Positions 23,145 through 32,513 of a stretch of 41,419 bases of DNA are shown here, piece after piece. Position 1 is the first letter of the stretch. Each line of letters begins with the position of its first letter. A program made the position numbers and the translations under genes. The notes under the pieces were generated by a model, which worked only from the letters and a program-made list of their open reading frames with translations, was not told the DNA's origin and made no database searches. The stretch comes from Propionibacteriaceae bacterium (GTDB taxonomy: Bacteria > Actinomycetota > Actinomycetes > Propionibacteriales > Propionibacteriaceae). The DNA lies in NCBI GenBank assembly GCA_031262485.1, contig JAISHO010000006.1, forward strand, positions 1 to 41,419, in the 5' to 3' direction.

Positions 23145-25034
23145 TCAGGCGGGGCAAGAGTAGAGGACGAGACCGGTCCACGGTTTCGTCAACTCGCCGG
23201 TGACGGTGCAACCCACGGCCCGCAGGCGCTCGTCCCAGGGCGCGAAGTACTGCTCGATGATCTCTTCGGAATAGGTCGGATAGTAGACGGCGATGCGCTC
23301 GTATCCCGCGATCGACGCGTTGTCGTCGTTCTCGCCCCACAGGGTCGCTGTCTCGACGCCCGATTGTCCGAGGTTGAGGTCGACGGCGTCGCCGAGCGGC
23401 TCCGGGTAGGCCGATTGGATGCTGCGCATCTGGTCGCGGGCGAAGATGATCGCGTCGACACCGGCGGCTTGTTCGGAGAAGGGACGCAGGCTGTCGCCCA
23501 CCTTGGAGTCAGAGCCGGCCTGGAGCGCCGTCGGGATCGCCATCGCGACGAGCATGAGGACGGCGGCGATCCGGGCGATCCGACGAGGGACGACGAAGGA
23601 AGGCGCGGGCGATGCGACAGCCCCGGCGTCCGCAGAGAGGAGAGCGACGGCCTGACCTGTGCTCGCGGATGTCTCGTCGTCGTTGGACAACGCCACGACG
23701 TCGTCGGACGAATATTTAGCGGATGCGTCACTAGCGTCACGCGGAGGCGTTGTGCGCACTGGCGGACGAGCCGAGCTGAAGGCCCAGGCCAGGCCGGTGG
23801 CGAAGAAGAAACACGACCACGGCACCGTGAAGGCGAGGTAGCGCTCCATGAAGAAGGAGCCGGTGACGAGGGCTTGGAGGAAGAGGATCCAAGTCGGCCC
23901 GAAGTAACCGGCCAAGCCGATCGCCCAGGAGCGCAGGATCGCCTGGTCGTGGACGGTGGGACGCCCGCGCACCCAATCGAGGATGCCGCCCAACCAGTCG
24001 CGGAACCCGGCCATCGTGAACGACCCGTGGACCGCCTTGACCCAGGCGTAAGCCCAGGCCAGAAGCATGATCCAGGCGGCTGGGGCGACGATCGCGGCGA
24101 GGATGAAGAAGGGGATCCAGAGCGACTCGTTGAGCAGGTTGCGCGGCCCGAGGAAGACCTGCCCGAACAGGAGGCTGACGGACAGGTCGACCCAGGTGCG
24201 CACGATCCAATCGACCTGCCCGCGCTGGCTCCACGCCGCTAGGGCGAAGGGGAGGACGGCGGCCGAGATGACGGCCCACGAGGCGACGAAACTGATGGCG
24301 ACGCGACGGAACGAGAGTGTCGATTCGGCGGCCGGGTCCGTCCCGCTGTCGAGCGAGTCGGCGACGGGGCGCCGCACCGTCAACCAGACGACGACAAGGT
24401 GCAAGATCGCGATGAGGAGGGTGTAGAGGAAGAAGTAGCAGGCGAGGATCGTCAAGACGGCGTAGGCCGCCCAGGCCCAGACCGCACCGGTGCGCAGCGC
24501 CCGCATGAGGGCGACGACGGCCCAGATCGAGCAGGCGAAGGCGATGGCGTAGCCGCGAGCCTCGATGCCGGTCGAAGCCAAGGTCGCGTTGATGACGAAG
24601 AAGACGGTCACCCACAGCGCGATCGTCTTCGTGCACCAGCGTTCGGCGATGAGCGCGAGGCCGGCCCCGGCGAAACAGAGCCCGAGGAGGAAGGGGAGAC
24701 GGACGGGCAGTTCCGACCAGCCGAACACCCCGCTCCACCAGTGCACGACGAGGTAAGACGCGGCGTGGACGAGATCGACGTTCTGAATGACCTCGAAAAT
24801 CTCACCGGTTGTACGACGTGCGACATCGATCGTCGCACCTTCGTCATACCAATAACCGGGTTGGGAGATTCGTGCCAAGCCGACGATGAGGGTGGCGAGG
24901 AAGGCGAGGAGCGGGAGGGGGAGCGCCAAGAGACGAGCCAACGGCCCCCGCTTCGGCCGGTTCGACGAACTGTCGGTTCCATCAGCTTCGGGCGCGGCGA
25001 CCGCCGGCCCACGTCCCCCGCCGTGCGCATCCAT
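23145..25034 (-). CDS. Multi-spanning membrane glycosyltransferase (GT-C type, PMT/ArnT-like)
   Basis: The 629-residue protein has about ten to twelve spans. The first outside loop carries YWYDEGATID with Asp64-Glu65, the acidic pair used by GT-C enzymes that take sugar from a polyprenyl-phosphate donor. RGYAIAFACSIWA and FMERYLAFTVPW fit the same family. A low-complexity Ser/Asp-rich linker (about 425-480) separates the membrane part from a final outside domain ending CTVTGELTKPWTGLVLYSCPA, with two Cys that may pair. It is transcribed in the same direction as the acyl-carrier operon and precedes it by about 180 bases. Acceptor unknown. Confidence 0.75.
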   Translation of the reverse strand: MDAHGGGRGPAVAAPEADGTDSSSNRPKRGPLARLLALPLPLLAFLATLIVGLARISQPGYWYDEGATIDVARRTTGEIFEVIQNVDLVHAASYLVVHWWSGVFGWSELPVRLPFLLGLCFAGAGLALIAERWCTKTIALWVTVFFVINATLASTGIEARGYAIAFACSIWAVVALMRALRTGAVWAWAAYAVLTILACYFFLYTLLIAILHLVVVWLTVRRPVADSLDSGTDPAAESTLSFRRVAISFVASWAVISAAVLPFALAAWSQRGQVDWIVRTWVDLSVSLLFGQVFLGPRNLLNESLWIPFFILAAIVAPAAWIMLLAWAYAWVKAVHGSFTMAGFRDWLGGILDWVRGRPTVHDQAILRSWAIGLAGYFGPTWILFLQALVTGSFFMERYLAFTVPWSCFFFATGLAWAFSSARPPVRTTPPRDASDASAKYSSDDVVALSNDDETSASTGQAVALLSADAGAVASPAPSFVVPRRIARIAAVLMLVAMAIPTALQAGSDSKVGDSLRPFSEQAAGVDAIIFARDQMRSIQSAYPEPLGDAVDLNLGQSGVETATLWGENDDNASIAGYERIAVYYPTYSEEIIEQYFAPWDERLRAVGCTVTGELTKPWTGLVLYSCPA

Positions 25035-25207
25035 GGCTCAATCTTACCGGCAAGAATGAAACACCTTGTGAAGATTGAGAGGAAAACCGGTGAGGGCGGG
25101 GTGATCCCCTTACTCGTCCCGTATCAAGAAACTGTTGAGAGCCCATAAGCAAGACCTCGCTCCCGTCCCCCTCCACGCCGTGGGACGGACGGGCTACATT
25201 CGACCCC

Positions 25208-26047
25208 ATGAGTGCGATGAGAAGCCCCGCCGAGGTGGTCGATGTCAGTGTCGCCAGCGCCGAGACGAAAGCGGCGGGATCCTTCGTCAAGCTCGCCATC
25301 CTCGGTTTCCTGGCCGGGGCCTTCATGGGGTTCGTCGGACAAGGCTCGACGATGGCGTCGTTCAACCTCCTGGCCGACCCGGACACCTATGGGCTCGGCC
25401 GGCTCGTGGCCGGCACCGTCTTCCCCGTCGGCCTCATTCTCGTCGTCATCGCTGGGGGCGAGCTGTTCACCGGCAACACCCTCATGGTGACGGCCGCGCT
25501 CAAACGTCGGATCACCTGGGCGCGGCTGCTGCGCAACTGGGGGATCGTCTACCTCTTCAACTTCTTCGGCGCCTTGACGATCGCGCTTCTCATGATGGCG
25601 AGCGGACTGTTCGACTCCGGCGACGCGCTCTTCGGCGCCGTCACCGTCAAAGTCGCCGCCGGCAAGACGTCGCTCTCCTTCGGCGCCGCGCTAGCCTCGG
25701 GGATCCTCTGCAACTGGCTCGTCTGCCTCGGCGTCTGGATGGCCTACGCGACCGACTCCCTGGCCGCGAAATGCCTTGCCATCTTCTTCCCCGTCTGGTT
25801 GTTCGTCACCTCCGGCTTCGAGCACAGCATCGCCAACATGTACTACCTCTGCTCCGGGTTCCTCGCCAAAGCGCGCTACGGCGATGAGGCGGCCGCGATC
25901 GGCGTCAGCGAAGAAGCCCTGGCCGGACTCGACGTCGCGGGGATCGTCGGCAACCTCGTCCCCGTCACCCTCGGCAATATCATCGGAGGTTGTCTCTTTG
26001 TCGGGATCGCCTACGCCGTCGCGCAGAATAAGTTGAGACGGGGATAG
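25208..26047 (+). CDS. Formate/nitrite transporter (FNT) family channel
   Basis: The 279-residue protein has six spans and FNT hallmarks: AGAFMGFVGQGS, the omega-loop GGELFTGNTLM, and SGFEHSIANMYYL with the central pore His. Members form pentameric channels for formate, nitrite or hydrosulfide. An insertion of about 25 residues (KARYGDEAAAIGVSEEALAG) sits before the last span. No nitrite reductase or formate lyase gene is nearby, so the substrate cannot be chosen. TACATT seven bases before the ATG suggests a leaderless transcript, with no visible -35 box. Confidence 0.85.
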   Translation: MSAMRSPAEVVDVSVASAETKAAGSFVKLAILGFLAGAFMGFVGQGSTMASFNLLADPDTYGLGRLVAGTVFPVGLILVVIAGGELFTGNTLMVTAALKRRITWARLLRNWGIVYLFNFFGALTIALLMMASGLFDSGDALFGAVTVKVAAGKTSLSFGAALASGILCNWLVCLGVWMAYATDSLAAKCLAIFFPVWLFVTSGFEHSIANMYYLCSGFLAKARYGDEAAAIGVSEEALAGLDVAGIVGNLVPVTLGNIIGGCLFVGIAYAVAQNKLRRG

Positions 26048-26247
26048 ATGGCCGTCTCCACCGCGTCTTTCACCGACACGCGACAAACCATGAGGATCAT
26101 CCCGGGGATATCCCTGAAAAAGGGGACTGGCAAGGCCGAACGATCGCAGTGATGAGGAGCCGGTCATTTCGGTCAAGCACGATCAGGCCGTAGAATGGTG
26201 ATGGTTCGAATTTCGGGCCCCTGTCCCCCTCGCCCCCGGGAGTTTCT

Positions 26248-27123
26248 ATGACGATCTCCGCTAGCGTCTCCACGCCTGAAAACGTTCCTTCTTTGACGAC
26301 GACGATGAATGACGGGCATGTCATCCCCATGATGGGGCTCGGCACCTGGCTCATCAATGATTGCGATTCTGAGCGCATGGTCGATCTCGCCCTCGAGGCC
26401 GGGTATCGCCACATCGACACTGCCGCCATCTATGAGAACGAGGCGGGGGTCGGGCGTGGCATCGCCTCCTCCGGGGTGCCGCGCGACAAGATTTTCGTGA
26501 CGACGAAGCTGTGGAACAGCGATCAGGACGATCCATCGTCCGCCCTGCACGCCTCCTTGGAGCGGCTCGGCCTCGACCACGTCGATCTCTACCTCATCCA
26601 CTGGCCGGTGCCGGAGAAACACCAGTTCGACGACGCCTGGCGCGGCCTCATCAAACTGCGTGACGAGGGCCTCGCGACGTCGATCGGAGTGTCGAACTTC
26701 AACCCGGCCCACCTCGAGTTCATCATCAAGGACACCGGAGTGGTGCCCGCGGTCAACCAGATCGAGCTGCACCCCACCTTCGGCAACAAGCAGGCTGTCG
26801 CAGCCAATGCGAAGCACGGCATCGTCACCGAATCGTGGTCGCCGTTGGGGCGGGCCGAGGATCTCACCAATCCGGTCATCCAGGAGATCGCCGATCGTCG
26901 TGGCATCACGCTGGCTCAGGTCATCATCGCCTGGCATATCGCCAAGGGCTATGTCGTCTTCCCCAAGACGTTGTCGCCCCAGCGTCTCGTCGAGAATTTC
27001 GCATCCCAAGCGGTTCAGTTGTCGCCGGAGGACATCGCCGCGATCGACGACCTCGACGATGGCAACCGCCAAGGCGGCGATCCGGAGACCTTCGGCGGGC
27101 CGACCACGGTCATCAACCAGTGA
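26248..27123 (+). CDS. Aldo/keto reductase
   Basis: The 291-residue protein is an NADPH-dependent aldo/keto reductase of the 2,5-diketo-gluconate reductase-like group. The catalytic tetrad is visible: Asp in YRHIDTAAIY, Tyr in the same segment, Lys in VTTKLWN and His in LIHWPVP. The nicotinamide-binding GVSNFNPAHLE and the phosphate-binding FPKTLSPQRLVENF are also intact. It stands alone between the FNT channel and the helicase gene. The physiological carbonyl substrate cannot be inferred. Confidence 0.88.
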   Translation: MTISASVSTPENVPSLTTTMNDGHVIPMMGLGTWLINDCDSERMVDLALEAGYRHIDTAAIYENEAGVGRGIASSGVPRDKIFVTTKLWNSDQDDPSSALHASLERLGLDHVDLYLIHWPVPEKHQFDDAWRGLIKLRDEGLATSIGVSNFNPAHLEFIIKDTGVVPAVNQIELHPTFGNKQAVAANAKHGIVTESWSPLGRAEDLTNPVIQEIADRRGITLAQVIIAWHIAKGYVVFPKTLSPQRLVENFASQAVQLSPEDIAAIDDLDDGNRQGGDPETFGGPTTVINQ

Positions 27124-27314
27124 ATCGCCGTTATTTCCCCCGCCCCCAGTGGATCGGCGGGGCTCCCAAACCGGTCAGCAAGCGGTTGCCCTGCCGTGGG
27201 GAGTGGTGACGGGGCGCGATCTCGTGGCATCGTCGTGCTCGAACGTGGCCCGCGCCTCGGAGACGACCTCATCCCTGTGACCCGTGGCATCGCCGGTGTC
27301 GGTAGGGTGTCCCG

Positions 27315-29705
27315 GTGACCGAGGAGACGACGGACTTAGCCGAGCTGGCGGAGAAGATCCTGGCTGCCGCGGTCGTCGGGATCGGCGGCGCCCCCCGTCC
27401 TGGTCAACAACAGATGACCGACGAGGTCGCTCGCACCTTGTCGGGCGGGGAGCCCCTGCTTGTCCAGGCGGGCACCGGCACCGGTAAATCGCTCGGCTAT
27501 CTCGCGCCGGCCGTCGCTGTGGCCAACCGCGACCGAGAGGCGCGCATCATTGTCGCCACCGCCACGCTCGGACTTCAAGCCCAGTTGGCCACCAAGGACA
27601 TCCCCGCCCTCATGAAAGCGGCTACGAGGGTGACGGGGCGCCATATTCCCTGGTCCATCCTCAAAGGTCGAAGCAATTACGCCTGCCTGTATCGGGTGCG
27701 TGAGGGGATGGGCGTCCAAGGCACCCTGTTCGAGACGGACACCGCCCTCGAGATCGGGTTGGGCGGATTCGACATCACGGAGAGCGAGACCGTCAAGGGC
27801 GCCGAAAAGGCCGTCCGACCAGGGGGAAAGCGAGACACATCGGCTCAGCCCCGGGCGGGTGCGGCGGCGGAATCGGCCTTAGGCGCGGGTCTGACATCGC
27901 CGTCAGAGGAGACGCCCTCGAAACTCGGCGCCGAGGTGATCGCCTTGCGGGCCTGGGCCGAGGAGCAAGCCGACGGGGGAGGGTTGGGCGATCGCGACGA
28001 CGCCCCGCCGCACAGCGCCCTGGCGTGGGGGCAGGTCTCGGTGCCGTCGCGCGAATGCCTCGGGGCGGCCGATTGCCCGTTCGGCTCCGTCTGCTTGGCC
28101 GAGCGGGCCCACGAGCGGGCCCGGACCTCGCAGATCGTCGTGACGAACCACGCCTTGCTCGCCGTCGACGCACTCAATGACCATCACATCTTGCCGGAGC
28201 GCAGCGGGCTCGTCATCGACGAGGCCCATGAGCTGACTTCCCGGGTGACATCCGCTTCCTCGTGCGAGCTGAGCCCCCAACTCGTCGAACGTGTCGCGAA
28301 ACGCTGTCACTCGTGGCTCGCCGACGACACCTATGACGCTCTCATCGTCGCTGCCGCAGCCCTCCAATCCGCTCTTGACACCGCTACGCCAGGGCGAGTG
28401 ACGAATCCGAATGCCGCTGTCGTCGCCGCCTTCCGGCAGGTTCGAGACGCCGCCCGCGCCGCCGTCTCCGGCCTCGGACGCAAAGACGAGACGCCGGAGC
28501 GCAAACAGGCCCGTGCTGTCGCCACGGAACTCTTCGAAATCGCCGAGACGATGGCGCAGCTCTCGGAGCACGATGTCGTCTGGGTGAGCGAACGGGAACG
28601 CTTCGGGCGTCAAGCCTGCCTCGCTCCGGTCGACGTCTCCGGGCTCGTCCGTACCCTCATCCTCGCCGACACCCCGAGCGTGCTCACCTCCGCCACCCTC
28701 ACCGTCGGTGGGGGGTTCGATTCCATCGCCCGCTCGCTTGGCCTCAACCGGCGGTATGAGAAGGTCGTCGGCGCCGGCCCCGACGTTGGCGAGGAGCCAC
28801 CGCCGGACGACGAGGGGGCGAGCGCGGAGAGGCACGAGGAGCCTCTTTCAGGCAATGGTCTCTCAGAGCGATCGGGCCGGCCACAAGGTGAAGGTGGGGG
28901 ACGAGGGCAGGCGATCGATGCGACGATGTCGTCGAACGAGACAGGTGCACGGAAGATGAGCCGAGGGAACGGGGGCCCTGGTGGTCCGTTCGCTGAAGAC
29001 GCCAATGCCCGGCCGTCGGGCGAGGACGCGCACCTGTGGCGCGGGATCGACGTCGGCTCCCCGTTCGACTACCGCCGACAAGGCATTCTCTACATCGCCC
29101 GCGATCTTCCCAAGCCCGGTCGCGACAAGCTGACCGACGAGGTGCTCGACGAGACGGTCGCACTCGTCGACGCTGCCGGGGGGCGCACGCTCGGCCTCTT
29201 CGCCTCTCAGCGCTCTGCCGAGGCCGCCGCTGCCGTGTGTCGCGAACGTCTCACCGGGCGCACGATTCTCTGCCAAGGCGACGGGCACCTCCCCGACCTC
29301 GTCAAGCGATTCGTCGAGGAACCGGAGGTCAGCCTCTTCGGCACGCTCTCGTTGTGGCAAGGCGTCGACGTGCCGGGCGCCACCTGCACCCTCGTCCTCA
29401 TCGACAAAATCCCCTTCCCGCGCCCGGATGATCCGTTGACCCAGGCCCGCCAACAAACGGTCGCTGGCCACGGTGGCAATGGGTTCATGGCGGTGTCGGC
29501 GACCCAGGCCGGGCTCCTCCTGGCCCAGGGCGCGGGTCGCCTCATCCGCACGTCGAGCGATCGCGGCGTCGTCGCCGTGCTCGACCCCCGTCTCGTCACG
29601 GCCCGTTACGGCTCGTTCCTGCGCGCCTCGCTGCCGGATTTCTGGACGACGACCGATCGTGAGGTCGCCTTGGCGGCGCTGAAACGGTTGCGCGGTCAAC
29701 CCTGA
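27315..29705 (+). CDS. dinG: DinG-like ATP-dependent DNA helicase
   Basis: The 796-residue protein is an XPD/DinG-type superfamily-2 helicase. Walker A is AGTGTGKS (Lys58), the DEAH box is VIDEAHEL (Asp302) and motif VI is QGAGRLIRTSSDRG near the end. Four Cys that should hold a [4Fe-4S] cluster lie in SNYACLYR and ECLGAADCPFGSVCL. Two low-complexity insertions break the usual fold line: about residues 160-205, and a longer Gly/Glu-rich stretch at about 489-574. The start is GTG at 27315. It overlaps the convergent accC by ten bases. A role in resolving R-loops or damaged DNA is expected from the family. Confidence 0.85.
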   Translation: MTEETTDLAELAEKILAAAVVGIGGAPRPGQQQMTDEVARTLSGGEPLLVQAGTGTGKSLGYLAPAVAVANRDREARIIVATATLGLQAQLATKDIPALMKAATRVTGRHIPWSILKGRSNYACLYRVREGMGVQGTLFETDTALEIGLGGFDITESETVKGAEKAVRPGGKRDTSAQPRAGAAAESALGAGLTSPSEETPSKLGAEVIALRAWAEEQADGGGLGDRDDAPPHSALAWGQVSVPSRECLGAADCPFGSVCLAERAHERARTSQIVVTNHALLAVDALNDHHILPERSGLVIDEAHELTSRVTSASSCELSPQLVERVAKRCHSWLADDTYDALIVAAAALQSALDTATPGRVTNPNAAVVAAFRQVRDAARAAVSGLGRKDETPERKQARAVATELFEIAETMAQLSEHDVVWVSERERFGRQACLAPVDVSGLVRTLILADTPSVLTSATLTVGGGFDSIARSLGLNRRYEKVVGAGPDVGEEPPPDDEGASAERHEEPLSGNGLSERSGRPQGEGGGRGQAIDATMSSNETGARKMSRGNGGPGGPFAEDANARPSGEDAHLWRGIDVGSPFDYRRQGILYIARDLPKPGRDKLTDEVLDETVALVDAAGGRTLGLFASQRSAEAAAAVCRERLTGRTILCQGDGHLPDLVKRFVEEPEVSLFGTLSLWQGVDVPGATCTLVLIDKIPFPRPDDPLTQARQQTVAGHGGNGFMAVSATQAGLLLAQGAGRLIRTSSDRGVVAVLDPRLVTARYGSFLRASLPDFWTTTDREVALAALKRLRGQP

Positions 29706-31051
29706 CGATCGCGCCGCTCCATATAATCCTCGACGAACCCGGTGTGATGTTGGGCGTGGATGAACTCCGAGGTGTTGATGAGTTCGCTGGAGAAGGCGCC
29801 GGTGTGGGTGAGCCCCTCGATGCGGATCTCGCGTAGCGCCCGGGTTGCGCGCACGATCGCCTCGCGGCGGGTGTAGTCGCGGATGATGAGCTTGGCCAAC
29901 AACGAGTCGTAATAGGGCGTGACGGTGTCGTGGAGTCCGACGCCGGCGTCGACGCGGATGCCGGGGCCGCCCGGCCACGAGAGATAGTCGATCTTCCCCG
30001 GCGATGGGAAGAATTTGTTGTTCGGGTCTTCGGCGTTGACGCGGATCTCGATGATGTGCCCGTTCGTTTGGATGTCGTCTTGGCGCACGCTGAGCGGGTG
30101 TCCTTGGGCGATCCGCAGCTGCTCGCGGGCGATGTCGATGACGGTGCACGACTCCGTGATGGGATGTTCCACCTGGATCCGTGTGTTCATCTCAAGGAAA
30201 TAAAACTCGCGGCTGGCGACGTCGTAGAGGAATTCGACGGTGCCGGCCGAGGTGTAGTCGACGGAGGCGGCCAGGTTGACGGCGGCCTGGCACATCTCCT
30301 GGCGGATCGGCTCGGAGATGCCAGGCGCGGGTGACTCCTCGATGATTTTCTGACGGCGGCGCTGCAGCGAGCAGTCGCGTTCGAAGAGGTGGACGGCGCG
30401 ACGACCGTCACCGAGGATTTGAACCTCGATGTGGCGTGCCCGCGGAATGTATTTCTCGAGGTAGAGCCGGTCGTCTCCGAAGGAGGAGGCGGCCTCGCTG
30501 CCGGCCCGCTCCCAGGCGTTGGCGAAGTCCGCCGCCGTCTCGACGATGCGGATACCGCGCCCGCCCCCGCCGCCGGCCGCTTTGATGGCGATGGGATAAC
30601 CGATCCCCCCGGCGATCCGGGCGGCCTCTTCGACGCTCGTGATGATGCCGTCGGAGCCGGGGATCGTCGGCACGCCGGCGGAGCGGGCCTGGGCGATCGC
30701 GTTCGTCTTCGCCCCCATGAGGTCGATCGCCGCCGGATCGGGGCCGACCCACGTCAACCCGGCATCTTGAACCGCCTTGCCGAAGGCCGCGTTCTCGGAG
30801 AGGAACCCATAGCCGGGATGGACGAGCGTGGCGCCCGCCCGATCGGCCGCCTCGAGGATGGCGTCGACGTTGAGATAGGTGTCTTTCGGAGAGACACCGG
30901 GCAGTTTGACGACCTCGTCGGCCAGGCGAGCCGCCAAGGACGACTGATCCGGATCGGAGGCCGCCAGCACCGACGCCATTCCACACTCCGCCGCCGCCCG
31001 GATGAGCCGGACCGCGATCTCACCCCGGTTCGGAATCAGCACTTTCGCCAT
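29696..31051 (-). CDS. accC: Biotin carboxylase subunit
   Basis: The 451-residue protein has the biotin-carboxylase layout: MAKVLIPNRGEIAVRLIRAA at the start, ATP-grasp Gly-rich loop KAAGGGGGRGIR (about 160-171), and FLEMNTRIQVEHPITES, the signature that holds the catalytic residues. It carboxylates biotin on a carrier protein, feeding acyl-CoA carboxylase. No carrier or carboxyltransferase gene lies next to it, so its partners are encoded elsewhere. The ATG at 31051 has AAGGGG upstream and is preferred over a start eight codons earlier. The length is that of a stand-alone AccC. Confidence 0.88.
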   Translation of the reverse strand: MAKVLIPNRGEIAVRLIRAAAECGMASVLAASDPDQSSLAARLADEVVKLPGVSPKDTYLNVDAILEAADRAGATLVHPGYGFLSENAAFGKAVQDAGLTWVGPDPAAIDLMGAKTNAIAQARSAGVPTIPGSDGIITSVEEAARIAGGIGYPIAIKAAGGGGGRGIRIVETAADFANAWERAGSEAASSFGDDRLYLEKYIPRARHIEVQILGDGRRAVHLFERDCSLQRRRQKIIEESPAPGISEPIRQEMCQAAVNLAASVDYTSAGTVEFLYDVASREFYFLEMNTRIQVEHPITESCTVIDIAREQLRIAQGHPLSVRQDDIQTNGHIIEIRVNAEDPNNKFFPSPGKIDYLSWPGGPGIRVDAGVGLHDTVTPYYDSLLAKLIIRDYTRREAIVRATRALREIRIEGLTHTGAFSSELINTSEFIHAQHHTGFVEDYMERRDRQG

Positions 31052-31234
31052 GGTCGCTTCCCCTTCCGACTCCACCAGCGGTGTCTAGAAACCACAACTG
31101 TACTCTGAGCGCTCGAACCATCCAGCGGCGCCGGCCTATTGTGACCAACCACCACATCTCGAAGGGAACAGTGGAACGTTGCCAACGCCACCGGGCTCAC
31201 GGTTTGGCCTCGTCATGGCAAAGGGTGGAGTTGA

Positions 31235-32317
31235 TCAGAACATGAAGGCCGACGGCGGCGGGACGGGCCGTTTGAGCGAGTCGAGGTTCTCGACGAACAA
31301 CTGGAGTAATTCACCTTTGGCGTGGTTGAAGACGGGGTAGCCGAGATCGGCGCGCATGGCGCGCAGGAGGTTCTCGAAGGCGACGAGGGCGGCGACGGGG
31401 CTGTGGCCGGCCGTGGCGATCTTGCGCAGTTGCCCCGCGGCGACGATGACGTCGCGCGAGGCGTAGGTGATGAGCCGGGGTGTGAGCTCGTTGAAGATGC
31501 GACCGAAGTCGTCGCGCGGCTCCACGGTGATGGTGATCGGTTCGATGAGGACGATCTCGGAGTCGGCGCTCGCCGCGTTCGTCGCCAACTCCGGTTCGGC
31601 GGGTGCGTTCGCCGCGGCATAAGCCCGGGCCCGGGTGGCGGCTTTGGCTCGGCGCAGTCCTCGGATGCGACGTGGTTCGGGCTGGTGTTTCTTGTGCTCG
31701 TCCCGCTCCTTCTTGACGGGAGCCAAGCGGGCGGCTGGGGTCAAGGGGCGTTTCGGCTCGTTCGCGGTGTCGAGGGGTGTCTCCGTCGGCTCTGGCTCGG
31801 TCGGCGGGATCGCGGAGTCGTCGTCATCCAGTGACGTCGCTGGCGTCACGACGATCTCTTCGATCGGAACGGTGGTTCCCGAGTGCCCTGTGGCGACGGT
31901 GAGATCGACGGTGACGGAGGCCGGCGGGGTCGGGGACTCGTCGACGTGGGTGCGTGAGATCGCCGGATCGTTTCCTCCCTCGATCGTCGTCGTGGGCGGC
32001 TCCTCGTCGTCGTGGAGGAAGAGCACGGTGGTGGCCCGGTTGATGAAGGTGTCGTAGAGCGCGATCTTCTGCTCCCGCAAGGCGTTCTCTCGGGTGCGCT
32101 TGTTCTCCAGCGAACGATTGGAGAAATACGTGACGATCGGCACAAGCACGACGGCGCAAGCGCCGGCGACTGGTCCTTGGAGGGTTGGGGGAAGCGTGGC
32201 GAACCAGGCGAAGAAATGCGAGCCCAGCCACAGCACGATGGTGACGATGGCGGCCAGGACGACCATGCCCGCAAACATGCGGCTGAAGCTTTTCATCACC
32301 ACCCCGTTCAGCGTCAT
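31235..32317 (-). CDS. Two-span membrane protein of unknown function
   Basis: The 360-residue product starts with two spans (about 12-38 and 45-66), then YFSNRSLENKRTRENALREQKIALYDTFINRATTVLFL, a cytosolic helix. A long disordered Pro/Thr/Asp and Lys/Arg-rich region of about 150 residues follows, and a folded C-terminal part with IFNELTPRLITYASRDVIVAAGQLRK and ALVAFENLLRAMRADLGY. The two conserved-looking halves could form one domain split by the linker. I do not recognise the family. The ATG at 32317 has AGAGGG seven bases upstream. A DnaA-box cluster lies just before the gene. Confidence 0.6.
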   Translation of the reverse strand: MTLNGVVMKSFSRMFAGMVVLAAIVTIVLWLGSHFFAWFATLPPTLQGPVAGACAVVLVPIVTYFSNRSLENKRTRENALREQKIALYDTFINRATTVLFLHDDEEPPTTTIEGGNDPAISRTHVDESPTPPASVTVDLTVATGHSGTTVPIEEIVVTPATSLDDDDSAIPPTEPEPTETPLDTANEPKRPLTPAARLAPVKKERDEHKKHQPEPRRIRGLRRAKAATRARAYAAANAPAEPELATNAASADSEIVLIEPITITVEPRDDFGRIFNELTPRLITYASRDVIVAAGQLRKIATAGHSPVAALVAFENLLRAMRADLGYPVFNHAKGELLQLFVENLDSLKRPVPPPSAFMF

Positions 32318-32389
32318 CGACACACCCTCTGATGACGAGCTGACGATACCGGTGACGTCCTAACGAGAACGTTTGTCTAGCTCATGTCC

Positions 32390-32464
32390 TGTGGATAGAT
32401 CCTTCCCCAAGGATCCACAGGGAGCGCGTGAAATATCCACAGACTTATCCACAGGTGGGGATAA
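32390..32464. promoter_or_regulatory. Cluster of five DnaA-box-like 9-mers
   Basis: The consensus DnaA box TTATCCACA is present exactly at 32445-32453. Near matches lie at 32390-32398 (TGTGGATAG, reverse), 32411-32419 (GGATCCACA), 32433-32441 (ATATCCACA) and 32456-32464 (TGGGGATAA, reverse). Spacings of 22, 12 and 11 bases are near whole helical turns. The cluster sits between mprA and the membrane-protein gene. No dnaA, dnaN or other origin genes are in the window, so a titration, regulatory or secondary site is more likely than the main origin. Confidence 0.65.
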
Positions 32465-32513
32465 CTACATGGGTGTGATTCAACCAACCGAAGAGTTGAG
32501 AGGGGTCACGTTC

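Noticed and set aside
22635-24242. 535-codon + strand frame spanning the carrier protein and part of the GT-C gene
   Set aside because: It crosses two supported - strand genes and encodes Arg/Gly/Asp-rich sequence without a motif.
32390-32464. DnaA-box cluster considered as the main replication origin
   Set aside because: Actinobacterial origins lie by dnaA/dnaN, none of which is present, and no A+T-rich unwinding region is next to the boxes.
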